Notes under the pieces: model-generated | Database searches by the model: none | What the model was told of the DNA's origin: nothing | What the model saw: only the letters and a program-made list of their open reading frames with translations | From: Coriobacteriaceae bacterium | GTDB taxonomy: Bacteria; Actinomycetota; Coriobacteriia; Coriobacteriales; UMGS124 | Direction of reading: 5' to 3' | Length of the DNA stretch: 6,036 bases | NCBI GenBank assembly: GCA_019420325.1 | Contig: JAHZHK010000005.1 | Span: forward strand, 27,538 to 33,573 | Translations under genes and position numbers: made by a program | Shown here: one piece after another, positions 1-5,732 of the stretch | How positions within the stretch are numbered: position 1 is the first letter of the stretch | How the letters are laid out: each line of letters begins with the position of its first letter

Positions 1-1139
1 ATATCCTTTTCGCGGAAGATGACCAGCACGCATGCCACGAGTACCGCCGCGAAACCGATTCCGAGGTACTGCGTCGTCTGAGACCCCACGTGTCCCAGCC
101 CCAGCCAGGTAATCGCAATAAGGCCCGCGAGCGAGCCGAGTGCGAAGGCGGCGCGGCCAAAGCCGAACACCTCTATCGGGTCCCAGTAGTCGCTTTGGGC
201 GGCATAGGTGAGCATGCCCCAGTTGAACAGCGACGTGAGCGAGTAGATACACACCACCATGATGAGCGGCCACTTACCCATACCCTCGGCTGTGAAGAGC
301 AGCAGGCAGGCGACGCCGAGCATCAGCACAATGGGATAGTAGAGCCACGTGAATGAAAAAGACCTGCTGAAGGCACAAATCAACGCGATGCCAAAACTCA
401 GGAAGACAACGAGGCTTATCGCGACCGCATTGATTCGGGTGGTCTGGCCGCTGTTCTCGGTGAGGAACATGCCTCTCACGCAATAGGCGATAAACGTGAT
501 GAGAAACACGACAACCAAAAAGCGTGCGAGCGCCGCAATGGGTCGCGATGTCTGGTCCTTGGCCGCATTTCGTTCGCGCGGCTCGATGTCCACCTTGCCC
601 AGGCACGACATGAGCGATGCCATGAAGGGCAAGGCCGCAACAACGGCAAGCGAAATCACTGGCTCATTGAGGGCGACAAAGAAGTAGATGAGCCCCGAGG
701 CAACCTCTGACAACGCGGTGTTGGAGACGGCAACGGTGGGCCTTGTATGGGCGTAAATCTGTCCCGCCCTGATGCTGATGGGGGCCGTGCAGACGCCGGT
801 GAGGATGGCGCCAACCGCAAACAGCGCGCCTGGCCCGCCGCCAATCACGCCCAAATCGGCATACTCGAGAAGCACACCAACGGTGCTCACTACACCCAGG
901 GCAAGCATGGGAACCCTGCGGTTGAGTAGGCCCGCAACCTTGCGGTACCCCACGGCGCACAAGACGCAGACAACGACATAGGCGAGCGTAGAGAAGAGGT
1001 ACATGCTGAGAAAGGAATCCGCCGCCATCTCGCCTGCTGCGAAGATGCTCCAGATGGGCGCGGTGTACACCGACAGGATCCAGCTGCGCCAAAAAGCGTA
1101 GGTTAGGTACTTCGCCGCCGGCCACTGCGAGTCGTGCAT
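1..1139 (-). CDS. Partial multi-TM protein, probable sensor half of a membrane-spanning LuxR-type regulator
   Basis: An uninterrupted minus-strand frame of 379 codons starts at ATG 1137-1139 and is still open at the left edge, so the C-terminus is missing. A GGAGG ribosome site (plus 1148-1152) lies 8 bases before the start. The protein begins MHDSQWPAAKYLTYAFWRSW and shows about 12 hydrophobic segments, near residues 17-36, 42-65, 76-94, 100-120, 140-158, 161-181, 201-221, 236-256, 263-283, 289-309, 326-347 and 355-375. A charged cytoplasmic-type loop (about 182-200) divides them 6+6, as in the MFS fold. The segment DPIEVFGFGRAAFALG before the last two helices, the divergent position next to a molybdoenzyme, and the end of the membrane part exactly at the window edge match Eggerthellaceae regulators that join a 12-TM sensor to a C-terminal LuxR helix-turn-helix (the type reported for the dopamine dehydroxylase regulator of E. 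lenta). The HTH itself is not visible, so a plain MFS-like transporter remains possible. Confidence 0.8.
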   Translation of the reverse strand, partial: MHDSQWPAAKYLTYAFWRSWILSVYTAPIWSIFAAGEMAADSFLSMYLFSTLAYVVVCVLCAVGYRKVAGLLNRRVPMLALGVVSTVGVLLEYADLGVIGGGPGALFAVGAILTGVCTAPISIRAGQIYAHTRPTVAVSNTALSEVASGLIYFFVALNEPVISLAVVAALPFMASLMSCLGKVDIEPRERNAAKDQTSRPIAALARFLVVVFLITFIAYCVRGMFLTENSGQTTRINAVAISLVVFLSFGIALICAFSRSFSFTWLYYPIVLMLGVACLLLFTAEGMGKWPLIMVVCIYSLTSLFNWGMLTYAAQSDYWDPIEVFGFGRAAFALGSLAGLIAITWLGLGHVGSQTTQYLGIGFAAVLVACVLVIFREKD

Positions 1140-1204
1140 AGGTCCTGCCTCCGCTCCCAGCGTCGCCGTGGCGCTGAAAATTTTGATTTCCCTTATGGGG
1201 CAAG

Positions 1205-1213
1205 TGTATAGCA
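1205..1213 (-). promoter_or_regulatory. Extended -10 promoter element for the minus-strand membrane protein
   Basis: Read on the minus strand this is TGCTATACA, a good fit to the extended -10 form TGnTATAAT. It would place the transcript start near 1198, giving a leader of about 60 bases before the ATG at 1139. No convincing -35 hexamer is seen at the usual distance, which is tolerated in extended -10 promoters. The site lies in the AT-richer part of the divergent gap. Assignment is by eye only. Confidence 0.4.
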
Positions 1214-1244
1214 ATGCGCAGCCAAACTACCTGATACCGGCCGA

Positions 1245-1295
1245 GTTTAATCCTTTTTGGCGGCAAGTTTACACCAGGAGGATAACCCAGTTTAC
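1245..1295 (+). repeat. Three GTTTA(A/C) direct repeats at 22-23 bp spacing, candidate operator
   Basis: The hexamers GTTTAA (1245-1250), GTTTAC (1267-1272) and GTTTAC (1290-1295) occur in the same orientation at 22 and 23 bp, about two helical turns. The base before each is A, and the base two before is G, A or C. Regular spacing on one face of the helix, in the gap between a regulator-like gene and its presumed target, is what one expects of a multi-site operator. The middle copy overlaps the spacer of the weak plus-strand promoter candidate. The function is inferred and the motif is short. Confidence 0.35.
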
Positions 1296-1342
1296 CTCTC
1301 ATAGGCGTGGCGCCGACCCGTCCCGCCGCGCAACACTGCTCA

Positions 1343-1353
1343 TTGCCGGGCAA
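1343..1353. repeat. 11-bp palindrome TTGCCGGGCAA
   Basis: Perfect inverted repeat of 5 bp arms (TTGCC / GGCAA) around one central G, about 84 bases upstream of the molybdoenzyme start. It could be a small regulator half-site pair or chance in GC-rich DNA. No second copy was noticed in the gap. Confidence 0.2.
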
Positions 1354-1421
1354 CCGAGCGTCCGCAAATACGCGGTCCCTCATATCCGCTCGCTCCCGGT
1401 CACATCATGCACGTTTCGAAG

Positions 1422-1430
1422 AGAGGAAGG
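1422..1430 (+). promoter_or_regulatory. Ribosome binding site that decides the molybdoenzyme start
   Basis: The purine run AGAGGAAGG ends directly before ATG 1431 and six bases before ATG 1437. Spacing favours ATG 1437; ATG 1431 would be only four bases from the AGAGG core. A third in-frame ATG at 1407 lies upstream of this site and has no comparable purine run before it. Confidence 0.55.
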
Positions 1431-1436
1431 ATGAAA

Positions 1437-4163
1437 ATGACCCAAGCGACTGTGTCGAGGCGCGACTTCTTGAAGTCCGTCGCTGCGACGGCAGTTCTCG
1501 CGGGCGTCGGTTCCGGTCTGACTGCCGGGACCTTCCGCGAGGCCAGCGCAGAGGAGGTTGAGCCCCACGAGAAGAAGGTGTACACGAGCTGCCAGGCATG
1601 CATTTGTTCGTGCGCCATCATCGCGACGGTGCGCGACGGCCGCGTCGTGCGCATCGAGGGCAACCCCGAGAGCCCCATCAGCCGCGGCGGCGTGTGCGCC
1701 AAGGGCTTGTCTGCCATCCAGGCGCTGTACAACCCTTGCCGCAACAAGTACCCCATGCGTCGCGTGGGCGAGCGCGGCACCAACAGCTTCGAGCGCATCA
1801 CCTGGGATGAGGCCATCGAGGAGATCAGCGAGAAGCTGATGCAGGACTACAACAAGTTTGGCGGCGAGTCTCTCGTCACCTCCACGGGCGGCGGCGGCAA
1901 CCCGCACTTCTCCTCGCCGTGCCGCTTTACCCAGGCCATGGGTTCGCCCAACATCTTCGAGCCTGGTTGCGCGCAGTGCTTCCTTCCTCGTATGGCCACG
2001 TTCTCGCTCATGTACGGCGGCAGCAAGTCGGGCACGACCTCCATGGCCGACTCCAAGTACGGCGGATGCGCTTCCCTCTACTTCCCTGAGGACAACCCCA
2101 TCCAGTCCATCGTCATGTGGGGCACCTGCACGAGCTACCACGCTCCTTCCGGCTCGGGCCGCGCCATCGCCGAGCTGCGTAAGCGCCCCCAGGGTCTCAA
2201 CCTGGTCGTCGTTGACCCGCGCTTTACGCCCGACGCCGCCATGGCCAAGGTGTGGCTGCCCATTCGCCCGGGCACCGATGTCGCACTTCAGATGTCGTGG
2301 ATTCGCTACATCATCGAGAACGACCTGTACGACCACGAGTTCGTGACCAAGTGGACCAACCTGCCGTACCTCATTGACACGGACACCAAGCTGATGCTGC
2401 GCGCCCACGAGGTCGGCCTGGGCGATCCTGAGGCCGAGGACGCCGACAAGACCTTCGTCGTCTGGGACAAGAAGACCAATTCCGCCAAGGCCATGCCCTG
2501 GCCGTTCGACGATGCCCTCGACCCCGAGCTCTTCGGCACCTACGAGATCGACGGCGTCGAGTACCCCACCGCCTTCACGCTGCTTCGCGAGCGCGTCGAC
2601 GAGTTCACCCTCGAGAAGGCCGGCGAGATCTGCTGCCTGGATCCCGAGCAGATCGAGAAGGCCATCCGCGTGTACACCGACGAGGGCCCCTCGGGCCTCA
2701 TCCTCGGCGTGGCGACGGACATGGGCGCCCAGTCCGCCCAGGGTGCCGAGGGTGCCTGCATCCTCGAGTTCCTCATGGGCAACGTCGAGAGGCCCGGCGC
2801 ACTGCTGCAGCGCTTCCCCGATCCTCCCAACAAGGTGGACCTCGGCACGCTCAACTCCATCGTGAGCCCCGAGATGATCGAGAAGCGCCTGGGTTACCGC
2901 GAGCACAAGGGCCTGGGCATCTGGTCGCACTCGCACATCCCCTCGGTGTTCGAGACCATCAAGACCGGCGAGCCCTATGTCATCCGCAACTGGATGGAGC
3001 GCTCCGGCAGCAAGCATGCCATGATCGGCAACGCGGGGCAGCTGCCCGAGATCATCTCCAAGATGGAGATGATTTGCCACCTCTACATGTATCCCACGGC
3101 CTTCACCATCGACGCCGCGGACTACGTGCTGCCCACGCAGGAGTGGCTCGAGAGCTACTTCACCATCGCGCATGCCAACAAGATCATCATTCGCCAGCCT
3201 GTCGTGCATCTGTACGAGACAGTCAACGAGGGCGTCATTTGGTCGCAGATTGTGCGCCGCTGTGCAGAGAAGGGCCATCCCAACTGCCAGAAGGCCATCG
3301 ACGCCGACTACCTCGCCAGCGTCGGCAACGACCTGGTCTACTGGGACGGCCAGCAGTCGATGATGGACATGCACATGGGAACCCTTCCCATGAGCTGGGA
3401 CGAGCTCGCCGAGATGGGCACGTACGAGTGGATCGACAAGGAGGACTACCTCCACTACTACACCTACCTCGACGACGATGGCACCGGCAAGCCCAAGGGT
3501 TGGAGCACGCCTTCCAAGAAGGTCGAGCCCTACTCCGAGGGCACGCTCCTTCTGGGCCGCACCGGCGCTCCCTGGGCCAAGGCCGACGGCAAGACCTACG
3601 TCATGCAGCCTGCCGACGAGGATTACGATCCGCTAATCTACTACATGGAGCCTGAGGAGACCAACCTGGGCAACGACGAGTACCCCGTCATGCTCACCGA
3701 GGGCCGCGTTCCCTTCTATCACCACGGCACGCTGCGCAACATTCCCTACCTGCGCGAGCTTTATCCCGTGCCGCTCGTGTCCATGCATCCTGAGACTGCC
3801 GAGAAGTACGGCATTGTCGATGGCGAGTGGGTCTGGGTCGAGAACTCTCGCGGCAAGGTGCGCGGCAAGGCATTCGTCACGCTCGGCATGGCCAAGGACG
3901 CCATTCATATGGAGCGCTTCTGGAACCCCGAGTACCTCGACACGGACGACCCCAGCCGTGCCTGGACCGAGATGAACGTGAACATCCTCACCAAGACCGA
4001 CGGCAAGTTCAACCCCGAGCACGGCACCTATGTCCTGCGCGGCCTTGCCGTCAAGGTCTATCCCGCTCCCGAGGGCGCACCCGAGGGCGCGTGGATTAAC
4101 CCGACCGATTTCGAACCGTGGATGCCTGAGTACAGCGAATCCACTGAGGTGGTGTTTAAGTAA
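1437..4163 (+). CDS. Tat-exported molybdopterin oxidoreductase, catalytic subunit (acetylene hydratase / catechol dehydroxylase-like)
   Basis: This is the 908-residue catalytic subunit of a DMSO-reductase-family enzyme carrying bis-MGD Mo (or W) and one [4Fe-4S] cluster. The N-terminus has a twin-arginine signal (SRRDFLK, residues 7-13), a hydrophobic stretch to about 30, and a likely cleavage after ASA38. The cluster motif is C52, C55, C59 and C87, with the usual CAKG lysine at 89. The cofactor-binding core starts near GSPN (169-172). The metal ligand is probably C181 or C178. Further family segments are VVVDPRFTPDAAMAKVWLPI (257-276), ATDM (426-429), YVLPTQEWLE (563-572), STPSKKVEPYS (690-700), and the C-terminal MGD domain with EYPVMLTEGR (748-757), PETAEKYGIVDGEWVWVE (785-802) and LRGLAVKVYP (867-876). 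The order and wording of several segments recall acetylene hydratase, which is shorter. About 60-70 residues (near 310-375) are extra here, and the acetylene hydratase catalytic Asp is Ile56. The substrate is unknown. Start choice: ATG 1437 on ribosome-site spacing; ATG 1431 or 1407 would add 2 or 10 residues. The gene overlaps the next by one base and is divergent from the membrane protein. Confidence 0.95.
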   Translation: MTQATVSRRDFLKSVAATAVLAGVGSGLTAGTFREASAEEVEPHEKKVYTSCQACICSCAIIATVRDGRVVRIEGNPESPISRGGVCAKGLSAIQALYNPCRNKYPMRRVGERGTNSFERITWDEAIEEISEKLMQDYNKFGGESLVTSTGGGGNPHFSSPCRFTQAMGSPNIFEPGCAQCFLPRMATFSLMYGGSKSGTTSMADSKYGGCASLYFPEDNPIQSIVMWGTCTSYHAPSGSGRAIAELRKRPQGLNLVVVDPRFTPDAAMAKVWLPIRPGTDVALQMSWIRYIIENDLYDHEFVTKWTNLPYLIDTDTKLMLRAHEVGLGDPEAEDADKTFVVWDKKTNSAKAMPWPFDDALDPELFGTYEIDGVEYPTAFTLLRERVDEFTLEKAGEICCLDPEQIEKAIRVYTDEGPSGLILGVATDMGAQSAQGAEGACILEFLMGNVERPGALLQRFPDPPNKVDLGTLNSIVSPEMIEKRLGYREHKGLGIWSHSHIPSVFETIKTGEPYVIRNWMERSGSKHAMIGNAGQLPEIISKMEMICHLYMYPTAFTIDAADYVLPTQEWLESYFTIAHANKIIIRQPVVHLYETVNEGVIWSQIVRRCAEKGHPNCQKAIDADYLASVGNDLVYWDGQQSMMDMHMGTLPMSWDELAEMGTYEWIDKEDYLHYYTYLDDDGTGKPKGWSTPSKKVEPYSEGTLLLGRTGAPWAKADGKTYVMQPADEDYDPLIYYMEPEETNLGNDEYPVMLTEGRVPFYHHGTLRNIPYLRELYPVPLVSMHPETAEKYGIVDGEWVWVENSRGKVRGKAFVTLGMAKDAIHMERFWNPEYLDTDDPSRAWTEMNVNILTKTDGKFNPEHGTYVLRGLAVKVYPAPEGAPEGAWINPTDFEPWMPEYSESTEVVFK

Positions 4164-4768
4164 TGGCGCGCTATGGAATGGTGGTTGACCTCGACCGTTG
4201 CATTGGTTGCCACGGCTGTGAGGTTGCCTGCAAGAACGAGAACGCCGTTGACCTGGGCGTGTATTGGAACAAGCTCATTGATTGCGGCCCGTACGGCGAG
4301 TACCCGAACCTGCAGATGTACTTTCTGCCGGTCATGTGCCAGCAGTGCGAGAACGCTCCCTGCGAGCAGGTGTGCCCCACCGGTGCCACCTATCGCGACG
4401 AGAAGGGGCGCGTGCTCGTCGACGAGGATGCTTGCATCGGTTGCCGTGCCTGCATGACGGCTTGCCCCTACGGTGCACGCTCCTTCAACCCGAAGACCGC
4501 CGTGGTTGAGAAGTGCACGCTGTGCAGCCATCTTGCCGAGAAGGACGGCCTTGAGCCCATGTGCGTGAGGACCTGCTCGGCCGGTGCCCGCTTCTGGGGC
4601 GACTTCGATGACCCCGAGAGTGACGTGAACAAGGTCCTCGCCCAGTACAGCGAGGAAGACGTTCACTTCCTGCCCGACACGGGCAACGCGCCCCTCGTGC
4701 GCTACATCCTGCCGGCGTCTCGCGCCGAGTGGCACGACGACATCGACACCACGCTGCAGCCTGAGTAA
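4163..4768 (+). CDS. DmsB-type 4Fe-4S ferredoxin subunit, electron-transfer partner of the molybdoenzyme
   Basis: This 201-residue protein has the standard length and layout of DmsB/NrfC/PsrB-like subunits. It has 16 cluster cysteines in four groups: C13, C16, C19 and C23; C59, C62, C67 and C71; C91, C94, C97 and C101; C118, C121, C134 and C138. This is enough for four [4Fe-4S] clusters forming a wire to the catalytic subunit. All four groups are full cysteine sets, unlike family members that replace one to hold a [3Fe-4S] cluster. C41 is an extra, non-motif cysteine. There is no signal peptide, so it is expected to fold in the cytoplasm and be carried across with the Tat-tagged catalytic subunit. 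The start ATG overlaps the upstream stop (TAATG), with a GAGGTGG site 10 bases before it, which points to coupled translation and a 1:1 complex. The C-terminal 30 residues (ILPASRAEWHDDIDTTLQPE) carry no cluster motif. The natural electron donor or acceptor is not visible here. Confidence 0.95.
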   Translation: MARYGMVVDLDRCIGCHGCEVACKNENAVDLGVYWNKLIDCGPYGEYPNLQMYFLPVMCQQCENAPCEQVCPTGATYRDEKGRVLVDEDACIGCRACMTACPYGARSFNPKTAVVEKCTLCSHLAEKDGLEPMCVRTCSAGARFWGDFDDPESDVNKVLAQYSEEDVHFLPDTGNAPLVRYILPASRAEWHDDIDTTLQPE

Positions 4769-4782
4769 GAGCTGAGGTGAGC

Positions 4783-4816
4783 GGGGCGGCACCGGGCATT
4801 GTCCGGCTGCCGCCCC
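4783..4816 (+). terminator. Strong GC hairpin after the ferredoxin gene
   Basis: The arms GGGGCGGCA (4783-4791) and TGCCGCCCC (4808-4816) pair perfectly over 9 bp. Next to them, with C4807 bulged, CCGG (4792-4795) pairs with CCGG (4803-4806), closing a 7-base loop. It begins 15 bases after the ferredoxin stop. No T-run follows, so it is not a classical intrinsic terminator. It could be a U-tail-less terminator, as proposed for high-GC actinobacteria, or a 3' stabiliser that sets the level of the two-gene message apart from the downstream genes. Confidence 0.55.
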
Positions 4817-5043
4817 CTGGTTGCGGGACGGGCGTTCTGGGAGGGGCGTCTGCCACTGGATGTCGTGCGGGCGGCGTTGAGCGCGAATGCGAGTTGGATC
4901 CCGTGGGGCCTGCATCCGTACGAGCGCGGCCGTTTTTCGCTTTGCCTGCGGGTGAGGGGCTTGAGGGTTATCGTCAAGGGAGAGCCGGGATAGCGCCCCG
5001 TCTGCTCCTTGGCGATATGGGACATACAAGGAGAGGAACGAAG
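4817..5043. other. Apparently non-coding gap before the winged-helix-like gene
   Basis: No supported gene was found here. The frame of the next gene stays open upstream to GTG 4777, but that extension starts before the hairpin, has no ribosome site and reads as arginine/glycine/proline-rich shadow sequence. A 64-codon frame from TTG 4799 is similarly unconvincing. CTTGA (4960-4964) and TCAAG (4974-4978) form a 5-bp inverted repeat that could be part of a regulator site. No good -35/-10 pair was recognised, so whether the downstream genes have their own promoter or depend on read-through is unresolved. Confidence 0.5.
5028..5036 (+). promoter_or_regulatory. Ribosome binding site fixing the start at 5044
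   Basis: AAGGAGAGG lies seven bases before ATG 5044. This is the best Shine-Dalgarno match in the window and the reason for rejecting the longer upstream frame extension. Confidence 0.75.
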
Positions 5044-5727
5044 ATGGACAACGTCGATGTGTCGGAGCGCCTGCATAGCGTCGCGCGTGTAGCAGACGCT
5101 TTTGGCTCCGTGCCGGGTAACCAGCGTGTTTTGATGGCCGTTCTGCAGGCCTGCCGTGAGCCGCAGTCTTCCGAGGAGCTGGATGCCATCATGGTTCCCA
5201 TCCTCGAGAACAACCGCTCCGTGCACTCTGCGGTCGAGCTGCGCAAAGTCCTGGAAGACCACGGCGCCATCCGCTACGTGAAGAGCGACGAGGAGGAGCT
5301 TGCCGAGGCAAAGATGCGCGATGCCGAGGAGAACGGCGAGGTCGAGGTCCCCGAGATTGACGACGAGGGGTTCTATGTGGTGAGCACGCCTACCCCTGGT
5401 ACCTGGCAGCTTACAGAGGCGGGCCAGGCATACTTGGATGGCGACCCGGTTGGCGCCTATGCGCACGACTTGCTCGAGACGCGCGAACCGCATTACGCAC
5501 CGGTGTACCGCGAGCTGCTTGAGCTGATGAGCGAAGGCCCCGCCACCAAGCAGGAGGTCGACAAGGTGGCCGAGAGCAATCCTCTCACGGCTGTGCCTCG
5601 CATGTATGGCGGGCATTTCGTGGGCGAGCTCGAAAAGGCCGGCGCCGCCGAGTGGGACGGCGCGTGGGCCATCACCGAGTACGGCCGCACGCTGTTGGCC
5701 GAGCTCGTGGCAACGGGAAAGGAGTAG
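5044..5727 (+). CDS. Protein with two winged-helix-like halves, unknown function
   Basis: The 227-residue product is not recognised as a named family. It reads as two similar halves. In the first, a helix near 26-38 (NQRVLMAVLQACRE) is followed by SSEELDAIMVPILE and by a possible recognition helix AVELRKVLEDHGAIRYV (63-79), ending with TWQLTEAGQAYLDGD (120-134). In the second, VYRELLELMSEGPATKQEV (154-172) is followed by HFVGELEKAGAAEW (191-204) and AWAITEYGRTLLAEL (207-221). The pairs ELRKVLEDHGAI / ELEKAGAAEW and WQLTEAGQAYL / WAITEYGRTLL look like an internal duplication of a winged-helix unit. A very acidic linker (81-108) interrupts the first half. There is no signal peptide or membrane segment, so it is cytoplasmic. 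Few basic residues lie in the putative recognition helices, so binding a protein partner is as plausible as binding DNA. It may be a regulator or an accessory/assembly factor for the molybdoenzyme. It does not look like a TorD chaperone. The stop is five bases before the next start. Confidence 0.85.
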   Translation: MDNVDVSERLHSVARVADAFGSVPGNQRVLMAVLQACREPQSSEELDAIMVPILENNRSVHSAVELRKVLEDHGAIRYVKSDEEELAEAKMRDAEENGEVEVPEIDDEGFYVVSTPTPGTWQLTEAGQAYLDGDPVGAYAHDLLETREPHYAPVYRELLELMSEGPATKQEVDKVAESNPLTAVPRMYGGHFVGELEKAGAAEWDGAWAITEYGRTLLAELVATGKE

Positions 5728-5732
5728 GGGAG

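Larger units (their letters stand above)
1140..1436. promoter_or_regulatory. Divergent intergenic control region
   Basis: About 300 bp separate the two divergent start codons, and no plausible gene lies inside. The stretch 1171-1300 is clearly more AT-rich than the flanking genes and holds an AAAATTTT block (1177-1184), the minus-strand extended -10, and the GTTTA direct repeats. A possible plus-strand promoter is TTGGCG (1257-1262), an 18-base spacer and GATAAC (1281-1286), but it is weak. The proximal part (1305-1400) is GC-rich and contains the palindrome TTGCC-G-GGCAA (1343-1353). A long leader before the molybdoenzyme start would fit an activator-dependent promoter. Confidence 0.55.

Noticed and set aside
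664..1383. A 239-codon minus-strand frame covering part of the regulator-like gene and the intergenic gap
   Set aside because: It is in a different frame from the clearly membrane-like 379-codon reading, is Arg/His/Gly-rich without hydrophobic segments, and would run through the promoter region.
1407..1436. Longer molybdoenzyme start at ATG 1407
   Set aside because: The purine-rich ribosome site at 1422-1430 lies downstream of it, and it would put ten more residues ahead of the twin-arginine motif. It cannot be fully excluded, but ATG 1437 or 1431 is better.
1380..3455. A 691-codon open frame on the minus strand, opposite the molybdoenzyme gene
   Set aside because: It lies wholly antisense to a well-supported gene, is rich in Leu, Val, Ala, Gly, His and Arg as expected from reverse-reading G/C-ending codons, and shows no recognisable domain. 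Long antisense frames are common in GC-rich genes.
4921..4940. GC stretch followed by TTTTT (4932-4936) as an intrinsic terminator
   Set aside because: Only a four-base GGCC pairing could be formed before the T-run and no stable stem was found, so it is not supported.
4799..4993. Possible 64-residue small protein from TTG 4799
   Set aside because: The rare start lies in the loop of the hairpin with no ribosome site, and the composition is not distinctive. Only conservation data could revive it.
4058..5029. A 323-codon minus-strand frame across the ferredoxin gene
   Set aside because: It is antisense to a protein with 16 perfectly placed cluster cysteines and also runs across the hairpin and gap; it is a shadow frame.
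4777..5043. N-terminal extension of the winged-helix-like protein from GTG 4777
   Set aside because: It would start ahead of the GC hairpin without a ribosome site, the added 89 residues look like non-coding translation, and a very good AAGGAGAGG site serves ATG 5044.
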